From contig NZ_ML708614.1 of NCBI RefSeq assembly GCF_008831305.1, positions 62,001 to 126,000 of the forward strand: a stretch of DNA of 64,000 nt, in the 5' to 3' direction. The notes below the pieces were generated by a model. That model was not told the DNA's origin, ran no database searches, and was given only the letters and a program-made list of their open reading frames with translations. The position numbers and the translations under genes are program-made. Positions 56,270 through 64,000 of this stretch are shown piece after piece (positions within the stretch are counted from its first letter, which is position 1; each line of letters starts with the position of its first letter). The stretch comes from Kocuria coralli (lineage in GTDB: Bacteria > Actinomycetota > Actinomycetes > Actinomycetales > Micrococcaceae).

Positions 56270-57451
56270 TCAGTGCCGGCGCGAGACCGCCCCGTGACGG
56301 CCCGCCACGATCCACGCCTTCTCGTAGTGGCGCACGAGCTGGTCGCCTACGGCGGACCAGGTGCGGTCCTCGACGGTCTCCCGGGCGCAACGAGCGAATG
56401 CGGCCCTCTTGGCCGCATCCCCCAGGAGATCCTCGACCTGCCCTCGCAGCTGCCTCAGATCCCCCGGCCGGTAGAGCCATCCGTTGCGCGACTGATCGAT
56501 CAGGTCGAGAGGGCCGCCGCGGCCGGTCGCCACGACGGGGACCCCGGAGGCCATGGCCTCCTGGAGGGTCTGGCCGAAGGTCTCGGATTCCCCCGGGTGC
56601 ACGAAGACGTCGAAGGAGGCCATCGTGCGGGCCAGCTCCTCCCCCGACTGGAAGCCCGTGAAATGCGCGTTCGGCAGCTGCCTCTCGAGTGCCTCGCGTT
56701 CCGGACCCGACCCGACGACGACCAGGCGCGTACCCGGCAGGGCGTCCAGGACCGCGAGATCCTGGACCTGTTTCTCCGGCGCCAGCCGTCCCGCGTAACC
56801 GATGAGCAGGTCTCCGTTCCCGATTTCCCGCCGCCAGGCCTCGTCCCGTTTGGCGGGGTGGAACCGGACGCCATCCACCCCGCGGCGCCACAGGTGCACC
56901 CGGTCGACGCCGTGCCGTCGCAGCTGGTCCACGGCCGCCGTCGACGGGGCCAGGGTCGTGGTGGCCAGGTTGTGCATGGTGTTCACATGGGACCACAGCA
57001 CCTCCTCCAGGAACGCCGCCCCGTACCGCGCGGCGTAACCGGGAACCTCCGTCTGGTAGACCGCGACCGACGGCAGCGACATCTGATGGGCGGCCTGGAT
57101 GCCCCTCCAGCCCAGCACGAACGGGGAGGCCAGGTGCACGACGTCGGCGCCGAAATGGGCCAGAATCCGCCGGAGCCTCAGGACCGATCCGTACGCCAGG
57201 CGGACCTCGGGGTAGCGGGCCAGGGGCAGCGCCGGAAGGCGATGCACGGCGATGCCGTCGAGCACGGGTGCCCCGGCGGCCTCGCCGTCGAACGACTCCA
57301 CGCTGTGCGTGAGCTGAAGGGGATCCCCCGCTGGGGCGACGACCATGACCTCGTGTCCACGGGCACGCAGGTGCTCGAGGACCCGGATCACGGAGTGCGT
57401 CACCCCGTTCATGTGGGGGAGGAACTGCTCGGCGATCACGGCGATTCTCAT
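56270..57451 (-). CDS. GT4 family glycosyltransferase, probable GDP-mannose-dependent mannosyltransferase
   Basis: 393 residues from the ATG at 57451. N-terminal GT-B half starts IAVIAEQFLPHMNGVTHSVI with GHEVMVVAPAG; C-terminal half has YAGRLAPEKQVQDL and the donor-binding HPGESETFGQTLQEAMASG (EX7E). The pattern fits MgtA/PimB-like enzymes that mannosylate glycolipids using GDP-mannose, the product of the manC gene in this window. No ribosome site is evident, so the start may again be leaderless. Cytoplasmic face of the membrane. Confidence 0.85.
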   Translation of the reverse strand: MRIAVIAEQFLPHMNGVTHSVIRVLEHLRARGHEVMVVAPAGDPLQLTHSVESFDGEAAGAPVLDGIAVHRLPALPLARYPEVRLAYGSVLRLRRILAHFGADVVHLASPFVLGWRGIQAAHQMSLPSVAVYQTEVPGYAARYGAAFLEEVLWSHVNTMHNLATTTLAPSTAAVDQLRRHGVDRVHLWRRGVDGVRFHPAKRDEAWRREIGNGDLLIGYAGRLAPEKQVQDLAVLDALPGTRLVVVGSGPEREALERQLPNAHFTGFQSGEELARTMASFDVFVHPGESETFGQTLQEAMASGVPVVATGRGGPLDLIDQSRNGWLYRPGDLRQLRGQVEDLLGDAAKRAAFARCARETVEDRTWSAVGDQLVRHYEKAWIVAGRHGAVSRRH

Positions 57452-57614
57452 GGTGCCGATGCTGGCGCGGGCAGTTCTCCGGCGTCCCGCCGGCCCATGG
57501 ACCGGGTGTGAAAGCCTCGTGAACAAATACCTCAGAGACCCGGATCACTATGCTCTAGTGAAAACAGGGCGCGACGACCGCCCTGTCCGGGAGCACCGCT
57601 CGAGGGGGCACACC

Positions 57615-59873
57615 TTGTCCACACCTGCCGATGAACCAGCCGGAACGGCCGGCCCGCCGCCGTCGCCGGGCGCACTGCCCCCTCCCTCCGGAGTCCCGAC
57701 TCCCGGTGACCGACCCACGGTGAACTGGCTGGTCCTGGGCGTCACCGGGGCCATCGTCATCGCGCTGTCGGTGTGGGCGATCGTCGCCCCCGCCCAGGCG
57801 GAGACCAGCATCGTCGCTATCGTGAGCTGGGTCTCCGCCAATCTGGGATGGTTCTACGTCCTGACCGCGACCGTCGTGGTCGTGTTCGTCGTCATCGTGG
57901 CCTTCAGCCGCGCGGGAAAGACGAAGATGGGCCCGGATCATTCCACCCCGCAGTTCAGTCTTTTCACCTGGACGGCCATGCTCTTCGCGGCCGGCATCGG
58001 CATCGACCTGATGTTCTTCTCCGTCTCCGAGCCCGTGAGCCAGTACTACGCCCCGCCCTCGGGCGACGGGCAGTCCCTCGAGGCCACCCGGCAGGCCGTC
58101 GTCTGGACCCTGTTCCACTACGGCATCACCGGCTGGGCCATGTACGCGCTCATGGGCATGGCCTTCGGCTATTTCGCCTTCCGGCACGGCCTGCCCCTGA
58201 GCATCCGCTCCGCGCTCTACCCCCTGATCGGACGGCGCGTCTACGGGCGTGCCGGGGATGCGGTGGACATCGCTGCCCTGCTCGGCACGATCTTCGGCGT
58301 GGCGACCTCCCTCGGCATCGGGGTGGCCCAGCTCAACTACGGGCTCTACCTGATGTTCGGCGTCCCGGAATCGACGGCGGCCCAGGCCGCGCTGATCGCG
58401 ATCGCCGTCATCATGGCCACCATCTCGTGCGTATCCGGCGTCGACAAGGGCATCCGCCGGCTCTCGGAGCTCAACATCATCCTGGCGATCGCCCTGCTGG
58501 TGTTCTGCCTGGCCACCGGCCAGACGGCCTTCATCCTGGACGCCCTGGTCAACAACCTGGGCGACTTCGTGGCCGGTTTCGGCGGCATGACCCTGAACAC
58601 CTTCGCCTATGACGACGCCAGTGACTGGATGTCCGGCTGGACGCTGTTCTTCTGGGCCTGGTGGATCGCGTGGGCGCCCTTCGTGGGGCTGTTCCTGGCG
58701 CGGATCTCCCGCGGCCGCACGCTGCGCGAGTTCGTGATCGCCACCATGACCGTGCCGTTCGCCTTCATCCTGATCATGATCTCGGTGTTCGGCAACAGCG
58801 CCCTGGCGCTCGTGACCGGCGGCAACGACGCCTTCGGCGAGGTCGCCCTGAACCAGCCGGAACGGGCCTTCTACTCGCTGCTCGAGCAGTTCCCGGCGGC
58901 CCCGGCCGTGATCGCGGTAGCCACCGTGACGGGCATGCTCTTCTACGTCACCTCCGCCGACTCCGGGGCGCTGGTGATGTCCAACTTCACCTCGACCATC
59001 GGTGACCCCAAACAGGACGGTCCGCCGTGGCTGCGGATCTTCTGGTCGGTCGCCACCGGCGTGCTGACCCTGGCCATGCTGATCGTCGGCGGCATCACCA
59101 CGCTGCAGAACGCCACCCTGATCATCGGCCTGCCCTTCGCCGTCGTGATGTACCTGATCATGGTCAGTCTCTGGAAGGCGCTCAGGGTCGAGGTGTCGCA
59201 AGCCCAGAGCTCCGACTCCGTACGCCCGGCAATGGCGGCCGGGCGTTCGGATCGCATGACGGACGGGCACTGGCGGCGCCGCCTGCGCCGGGCGACCACG
59301 TATCCCAGCGCCGCGCACGCCACGCGCTACCTCGACAAGGTGGCGGAGCCCGCACTGCGTGAGGTCCTGGACGAGGTCCAGTCCGATGGATCCCAGGCCG
59401 TCCTGGAGCGCACCCCCGTGGAGGGCACGGGCACCGACTGCATGACCCTGCGGGTCGACCTGGCCCCGGAACGGGACTTCCTCTACCAGCTCTACCCGGT
59501 GGCCGCACCCGTCCCCTCGTTCGGCCGCATGGACGCCCGGCCCATCCAGGACGCCTACGTGCGCCTGGAGATCTTCTCCCACACCGGCTCCCACGCCTAC
59601 GACATCCTGGGCTACACCCGGGAGCAGATCATCGACGACGTCCTCGACCACTACGAACGCCACCTGGAGTTCCTGCGCCTGAGCGCCACGCAGAACGGCG
59701 CCACCCAGCTGTCCCTGGACCCGCACGCCGTGCCCACCTGGACCACGGAGGACTTCGACGCGGACCTGCGGACCGGCGCCCTGCCCGTGGTGGGGACCGA
59801 CGGCGCGGAGCCCGGCGCCACCGACGGCACCGGGCCCTCTCCGACCACCGACACGAAAGGACACCGCCCATGA
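57615..59873 (+). CDS. betT: BCCT family choline/betaine transporter
   Basis: 752 residues from a TTG at 57615 with GAGGGGG upstream; a GTG at 57558 in frame is less likely. Twelve membrane helices (about 45-545), the choline-type motif GIGIDLMFFSVSEPVSQY, and the tryptophan-rich WTLFFWAWWIAWAPFVGLFLA. The soluble C-terminal domain of about 190 residues (from ALRVEVSQAQSS) is typical of BetT-like osmosensing carriers. It imports choline with protons or sodium, feeding the two enzymes encoded next. The betB ATG overlaps its stop (ATGA). Confidence 0.93.
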   Translation: MSTPADEPAGTAGPPPSPGALPPPSGVPTPGDRPTVNWLVLGVTGAIVIALSVWAIVAPAQAETSIVAIVSWVSANLGWFYVLTATVVVVFVVIVAFSRAGKTKMGPDHSTPQFSLFTWTAMLFAAGIGIDLMFFSVSEPVSQYYAPPSGDGQSLEATRQAVVWTLFHYGITGWAMYALMGMAFGYFAFRHGLPLSIRSALYPLIGRRVYGRAGDAVDIAALLGTIFGVATSLGIGVAQLNYGLYLMFGVPESTAAQAALIAIAVIMATISCVSGVDKGIRRLSELNIILAIALLVFCLATGQTAFILDALVNNLGDFVAGFGGMTLNTFAYDDASDWMSGWTLFFWAWWIAWAPFVGLFLARISRGRTLREFVIATMTVPFAFILIMISVFGNSALALVTGGNDAFGEVALNQPERAFYSLLEQFPAAPAVIAVATVTGMLFYVTSADSGALVMSNFTSTIGDPKQDGPPWLRIFWSVATGVLTLAMLIVGGITTLQNATLIIGLPFAVVMYLIMVSLWKALRVEVSQAQSSDSVRPAMAAGRSDRMTDGHWRRRLRRATTYPSAAHATRYLDKVAEPALREVLDEVQSDGSQAVLERTPVEGTGTDCMTLRVDLAPERDFLYQLYPVAAPVPSFGRMDARPIQDAYVRLEIFSHTGSHAYDILGYTREQIIDDVLDHYERHLEFLRLSATQNGATQLSLDPHAVPTWTTEDFDADLRTGALPVVGTDGAEPGATDGTGPSPTTDTKGHRP

Positions 59874-61369
59874 GCCGGACGCTGTACATCGACGGGCAGT
59901 GGACGGGCGCCGCCCACGGCGGCACCCGGGACATCCGCTGCCCGGCCGACGGAACGTTCGTGGCCACCGTGGCCGAAGCGGATGCGACGGACACGCAGCT
60001 CGCCATCGACGCCGCGCGCAGGGCCTTCGACGGCGGCGGGTGGAGCGCTGTTCCCGCCGCCGCACGAGGGGACCTCCTCCTGCGGGTGGCCTCGGCGATC
60101 CGCGAGCGCAAGGAGGAGTTCGCCCGGGCCGAGTCCCTGGACACCGGCAAACGTCTGGTCGAGTCCCGGACCGACATGGACGACATCGCCGCGTGCTTCG
60201 ACTTCTTCGGCAAGATCGCGGCCGAACAGGCGGGGCGGGTGGTCGACCCGGGCATGCCGGACGTGGTGTCCAGGGTCGTGACCGAGCCCGTCGGCGTCTG
60301 CGGCCTGATCACGCCCTGGAACTACCCCTTGCTGCAGGTCGCCTGGAAGGTCGCGCCGTGCCTGGCCGCGGGGAACACGTTCGTGCTCAAGCCGGCCGAG
60401 CTGACCCCGCACACCGCGATCCTCCTGATGGACGTGCTGGAGAAGGCAGGAGTCCCGGCGGGTGCGGCCAACCTGGTCCTCGGGGCGGGTGCGGACGCCG
60501 GCGCCCTGCTGTCCTCCAGCCCGGAGGTCGACATGGTCTCCTTCACGGGCGGGCTCGCGACCGGTTCGCTGATCGCGCAGGAGGCCGCCAGGACCGTGAA
60601 GAAGGTCGCCCTGGAACTCGGGGGCAAGAACCCGAACGTGGTCTTCGCGGACGCCGATTTCGACGCCGCCGTGGACAACGCCCTGAACGCGGCGTTCGTG
60701 CACTCCGGGCAGGTGTGCTCGGCAGGGGCCCGCCTGGTGATCGAGGAGTCCATCGCCGGGCCCTTCGTGGACGAGCTGGTCCGCCGGGCGGGGCAGATCA
60801 CGCTGGGCGGCCCGTTCGACGAGCGGGCCGAGACGGGCGCACTGATCTCCGAGGCGCACCGGGAGAAGGTGTCCGCCTACGTGCAACGCGCCCGGGAGCA
60901 GGGGGCCCGGGTGCGCTGCGGGGGCGCGTTCGCCGAAGGACCCTCCGCGGACGGCGCCCTGGAGCTGTCCGAGGGCTTCTTCTATCTGCCCACGGTCATC
61001 GACCGGTGCACCCGGGAGATGGAGTGCGTGCACGAGGAGGCCTTCGGCCCCACCCTGACGGTGGAGACCTTCACCACCGAGGACGAGGCCGTGGCGATCG
61101 CCAACGACACCCACTACGGGCTGGCGGGCGCGGTGTGGTCCCAGGACGCGGGGCGCGCCCAGCGGATCGCGGGCCGCCTGCGGCACGGCACCGTCTGGAT
61201 CAACGACTTCCATCCGTACCTGCCCCAGGCCGAATGGGGCGGGATGAAGCGCTCGGGGATCGGCCGCGAACTCGGCCCCCACGGTCTGGCCGAGTACCAG
61301 GAGCTCAAGCACGTCTATCAGAACACCCGCCCCGGTGTGACCGGCTGGTTCGCCGACCGCAGCTCCTGA
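59870..61369 (+). CDS. betB: Betaine aldehyde dehydrogenase
   Basis: 499 residues. Aldehyde dehydrogenase landmarks: TPWNYPLLQVAWK (catalytic Asn), LELGGKNPNVVF (general base Glu), HSGQVCSAGARL (nucleophile Cys) and EEAFGPTLTVETF. It oxidises betaine aldehyde to glycine betaine with NAD(P)+. Position between betT and the GMC oxidoreductase gene gives the substrate; other aldehydes would be possible without that context. Coupled to betT by ATGA. Confidence 0.93.
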   Translation: MSRTLYIDGQWTGAAHGGTRDIRCPADGTFVATVAEADATDTQLAIDAARRAFDGGGWSAVPAAARGDLLLRVASAIRERKEEFARAESLDTGKRLVESRTDMDDIAACFDFFGKIAAEQAGRVVDPGMPDVVSRVVTEPVGVCGLITPWNYPLLQVAWKVAPCLAAGNTFVLKPAELTPHTAILLMDVLEKAGVPAGAANLVLGAGADAGALLSSSPEVDMVSFTGGLATGSLIAQEAARTVKKVALELGGKNPNVVFADADFDAAVDNALNAAFVHSGQVCSAGARLVIEESIAGPFVDELVRRAGQITLGGPFDERAETGALISEAHREKVSAYVQRAREQGARVRCGGAFAEGPSADGALELSEGFFYLPTVIDRCTREMECVHEEAFGPTLTVETFTTEDEAVAIANDTHYGLAGAVWSQDAGRAQRIAGRLRHGTVWINDFHPYLPQAEWGGMKRSGIGRELGPHGLAEYQELKHVYQNTRPGVTGWFADRSS

Positions 61370-61454
61370 CCGGGTCCGGCGCAGTTCCGATCCCGGACCT
61401 CCCCTGCCCCGCTCACCCGCCGTCCGGCGGAAACCACCCGACAGGAAGAGACCC

Positions 61455-63047
61455 ATGAACCCCAGCGCACCCGGCCCGGCCGGTGCCCAGTCCCCCGCCG
61501 AGTTCGACTACATCGTGGTGGGAGCCGGTTCCGCGGGCTCCGTGGTCGCCGCGCGGCTGTCGGAGGATCCCGGCGCGACCGTGGCCCTGATCGAGGCCGG
61601 CCCGCACGACAAGGACATCCCGGAGGTCACCACCCTCAGCCGCTGGATGGAACTGCTGGAGTCCGGATACGACTGGGACTACCAGGTCGAACCCCAGGAG
61701 AACGGCAACTCGTTCATGCGGATGGCCCGCGCCAAGGTCCTGGGCGGGTGCTCCTCCCACAACTCGTGCATCGCCTTCTGGGCGCCGGCCGAGGACCTCG
61801 ACGAATGGGAGGAGAGGTTCGGCGCCCAGGGCTGGAACGCCGAGACGGCCTTCCGCCTGTACCAGAAGCTGGAGGACAACGAGGACGACGGCGCCCACCA
61901 CGGCCACGACGGGCCCGTCCGGCTGCGCAGCATCCCGCCGCGGGACCCCTGCGGCGTCGCCGTCCTGGAGGCCGCCGAGCAGGCCGGCATGCCGCGGGCG
62001 GAGTTCAACACGGGCAAGACCGTGCTCAACGGCGCCGGTTTCTTCCAGATCAACGCACGGGAGGACGGCACCCGGTCGTCGTCGTCGGTGTCCTACCTCC
62101 ATCCGATCGAGGCCGAGCGCACCAACCTGACCGTGCTGCCCGGCACCCAGGTGAAGGAGCTGATCTTCGACGGCGATCGGTGCACGGGCGTCTCGGTGGT
62201 GGACAACGCCTTCGGCACCTCCCAACCCGTCCGTGCCCGCAAGGAGGTCGTGGTCAGCGCCGGGGCGATCGACTCCCCCAAGCTGCTCATGCTCTCGGGC
62301 ATCGGGCCGGCCGGCCACCTGCGCGAGATGGGCGTCGAGGTCCGCGTCGACGCCCCGGGGGTGGGTGAGAACGTCCAGGACCACCCCGAAGGGGTGATCC
62401 AGTGGGAGGCGAAACGGCCCATGGTCACCGAATCGACCCAGTGGTGGGAGATCGGGCTCTTCGCGCAGGTGGATCCCGGGACCGACCGGCCGGATCTGAT
62501 GATGCACTACGGGTCGGTCACCTTCGACATGCACACCGTCCGGCAGGGCTACCCGACCTCGGACAACGCCTTCTGCCTGACGCCCAACGTCACGCACGCG
62601 CGCTCCCGCGGGACCGTGCGGCTGCGCTCCAGGGACTTCCGCGACAAGCCCCGGTACGATCCCCGGTACTTCACCGACCCCGAGGGTTACGACCTGCGGA
62701 TCATGACCGCCGGTTTCCGCAAGGCCCGCGAGATCGTGGCGCAGGGGCCGATGTCCGGATGGGCGGGCGAGGAGCTGTTCCCGGGCGAGGACGTTCAGAC
62801 GGACGAGCAGTTCGCGGACTACATCCGCCGCACCCACAACACCGTGTACCACCCCGCCGGCTCGGTCCGCATGGGCGCCGTCGACGACCCCATGTCCCCC
62901 CTCGATCCGCAGCTGCGGGTCAAGGGCGTACGGGGCCTGAGGGTCGCCGACGCCTCCGTGATGCCCGAGCTGGTGACGGTGAACCCGAACATCACGGTGT
63001 TCATGATCGGCGAGCGCGCTGCGGAGCTCATCGCGCAGGACGGCTGA
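61455..63047 (+). CDS. betA: Choline dehydrogenase (GMC oxidoreductase)
   Basis: 530 residues. FAD fold DYIVVGAGSAGSVVAARLSE, GMC signature 1 around ARAKVLGGCSSHNSCIAFWA, signature 2 GAIDSPKLLMLSGIGPAG, and the C-terminal catalytic His/Asn in YHPAGSVRMG and VNPNITVFMIGERA. It oxidises choline to betaine aldehyde. GGAAGAGA precedes the ATG. Last gene of betT-betB-betA; only 13 bp separate its stop from the convergent gene at the right edge. Confidence 0.92.
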   Translation: MNPSAPGPAGAQSPAEFDYIVVGAGSAGSVVAARLSEDPGATVALIEAGPHDKDIPEVTTLSRWMELLESGYDWDYQVEPQENGNSFMRMARAKVLGGCSSHNSCIAFWAPAEDLDEWEERFGAQGWNAETAFRLYQKLEDNEDDGAHHGHDGPVRLRSIPPRDPCGVAVLEAAEQAGMPRAEFNTGKTVLNGAGFFQINAREDGTRSSSSVSYLHPIEAERTNLTVLPGTQVKELIFDGDRCTGVSVVDNAFGTSQPVRARKEVVVSAGAIDSPKLLMLSGIGPAGHLREMGVEVRVDAPGVGENVQDHPEGVIQWEAKRPMVTESTQWWEIGLFAQVDPGTDRPDLMMHYGSVTFDMHTVRQGYPTSDNAFCLTPNVTHARSRGTVRLRSRDFRDKPRYDPRYFTDPEGYDLRIMTAGFRKAREIVAQGPMSGWAGEELFPGEDVQTDEQFADYIRRTHNTVYHPAGSVRMGAVDDPMSPLDPQLRVKGVRGLRVADASVMPELVTVNPNITVFMIGERAAELIAQDG

Positions 63048-63060
63048 GCTCCGGCGGGCG

Positions 63061-64000
63061 TCAGCCCATCAGCTTGGCGACCAGGATCCGGGCGAAGTCC
63101 TCCGTGATGTCCCCGTAGTTCAGGGAGAAGTCCTCGTCCACGCGCGTGGGCAGCACGCCCGAGCACAGCACCGTCGCACGGGCGTAGAGCCCGGGCAGCT
63201 CGGCGCCGATGGGCACGGACAGCAGCTGCAGCTCCTCGTCCCAGGACACCAGCGGCCGGCCCGCCTGGCGTGCCGCCAGGTGCTTGCCCAGCCCGGAGTT
63301 CACGAGGCGGCCGTGACCGGACTCGACGTCGGCCTCCGTGCGGAAGACGTAACGGGTGCGGTGATGATGGTTGATCCGGTACATCCCCGGCTGCTCGCGG
63401 TCCGTCGTGGCACGCCAGGTGGCGTCGCCGGCCTCGAACCGCTCCGCCACGCCGTTGTACTGCATCTCGACCCGCGGCAGGCCCGCCTCCACGGTGGACA
63501 GCGGTGCCAGGGTGTCGAGCATGACCGGGCCTGCCTCGTACACCACGTCGCACAGCCCGTCCGGCAGGGCCTCCTGCAGGCGTTCGAGGTCGACGTCCTG
63601 GACCAGCGAGGAGGAGTGGTCCTCCGGGGACAGCGTCACCAGGGCGCCGCCCTGCGCCGCGGCGGCCTCGGACACCACGGTCTCCTTGTCCGGGGTCCAA
63701 CCACCGGTCAGCAGGATCGAACCGTCCACGAGCTGCGTCAGCGCGGGCGAGCAGACCTGCCAGCGGCGCACCATCCAGTTCTCATCCCGGACGACCTCCA
63801 GGAACCCGAGAGCGAGCAGATGGCCCACGAACCACTCCTCGAACCGTTCGGTGTCCACCAGCTGGCGCGCCACGATGGACAACGACGAGCGCTTCCCGCC
63901 GCCCAGGAAGGTCAGCACGTCCCGGAACGGCGCCCACGAGGTGGGGTGCTCGCCCTGCTCCGGGCCGATGAACTGCAGGGCCTCGACCGAGCCCGCCTCC
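63061..64000 (-). CDS. Unrecognised protein, N-terminus beyond the right edge
   Basis: At least 313 codons, open through base 64000; an internal GTG at 63918 is not the true start because coding-like sequence (FIGPEQGEHPTSWAPFRDVL) continues upstream. The first visible part (SLSIVARQLVDTERFEEWFVGHLLALGFLEV) looks like a helical, winged-helix-like domain. The middle has DGSILLTGGWTPDKETVVSEAA. The C-terminal part is strand-rich with MYRINHHHRTRYVFRTEA, LVSWDEELQLLSVPIGAELP, ARATVLCSGVLPTR and a final DITEDFARILVAKLMG. I do not recognise the family. No signal peptide or membrane segment is visible. Confidence 0.8.
   Translation of the reverse strand, partial: EAGSVEALQFIGPEQGEHPTSWAPFRDVLTFLGGGKRSSLSIVARQLVDTERFEEWFVGHLLALGFLEVVRDENWMVRRWQVCSPALTQLVDGSILLTGGWTPDKETVVSEAAAAQGGALVTLSPEDHSSSLVQDVDLERLQEALPDGLCDVVYEAGPVMLDTLAPLSTVEAGLPRVEMQYNGVAERFEAGDATWRATTDREQPGMYRINHHHRTRYVFRTEADVESGHGRLVNSGLGKHLAARQAGRPLVSWDEELQLLSVPIGAELPGLYARATVLCSGVLPTRVDEDFSLNYGDITEDFARILVAKLMG

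Noticed and set aside
57555-60065. Frame of over 800 codons antisense to betT
   Set aside because: Pure Gly/Arg/Gln/His-rich shadow; betT shows twelve helices and BCCT motifs.

Overview
The window is a gene-dense, GC-rich chromosomal segment of a free-living actinobacterium, most likely Micrococcaceae or a close relative within Micrococcales. The pointers are the gene orders eno-ftsB-DUF501-ppx and perM-purN-purH, the DUF222/HNH protein, mannose-based glycoconjugate genes, frequent GTG/TTG starts and a recurring leaderless promoter layout. I cannot fix the genus. I see no rRNA, CRISPR array, transposase, prophage or plasmid gene. There is one tRNA.

Layout. 1-1260: a DUF222/HNH endonuclease-type gene running off the left edge, too long for its frame to close inside the window. 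1573-5092: an ABC-F ribosome-protection type gene with a TetR repressor and a perfect 18-bp palindrome over its promoter, then a convergent ArsR-SRPBCC pair. 5109-8942: an intracellular GH3 beta-glucosidase diverging from an MFS sugar transporter that is broken by two insertions (1 bp and 10 bp). 9022-11039: PTS-dependent dihydroxyacetone kinase dhaKLM. 11196-13798: a Tat-exported jelly-roll protein, a tRNA with anticodon UAA, and a type II NADH dehydrogenase. 13933-19160: S8 protease, exopolyphosphatase, DUF501, FtsB/DivIC and enolase. 19360-30420: a nucleoside uptake and salvage operon (BMP lipoprotein, ATPase, two permeases, Cdd, DeoA, an unknown low-complexity protein, Add, MazG). 30595-33084: an M20 amidohydrolase and mannose-1-phosphate guanylyltransferase. 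33378-36905: sdhCDAB, closed by a 27-bp perfect hairpin. 37000-43033: YihY, TrpS, ExoIII, a small membrane protein, FolD and GlyA. 43397-46690: a HAD phosphoglucomutase fused to a GH65 phosphorylase. 46714-50227: gamma-carbonic anhydrase, TetR, a Gfo/Idh oxidoreductase and LacI. 50567-57451: a shortened solute-binding-like protein, PurH, PurN, a small membrane protein, a PerM-like protein and a GT4 mannosyltransferase. 57615-63047: betT-betB-betA for choline uptake and oxidation to glycine betaine. 63061-64000: an unrecognised protein running off the right edge.

How it works together. The salvage operon imports nucleosides, deaminates cytidine and adenosine, phosphorolyses pyrimidine deoxynucleosides and cleans up abnormal NTPs. 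Central carbon and energy genes (eno, ndh, sdh) sit among cell-envelope and one-carbon genes. PurN needs formyl-THF, which the GlyA/FolD pair supplies the pools for. The mannose-1-P guanylyltransferase makes the GDP-mannose that the GT4 enzyme would use.

Recurring regulation. Several genes lack a Shine-Dalgarno and instead carry a TAGGAT, TAGACT or TAGAGT -10 box ending 6-7 nt before the start codon, which implies leaderless mRNAs. The best candidates for follow-up are the ABC-F/TetR operator, the unknown protein inside the salvage operon, the short-arm tRNA with UAA anticodon, the broken sugar transporter and the unassigned gene at the right edge.
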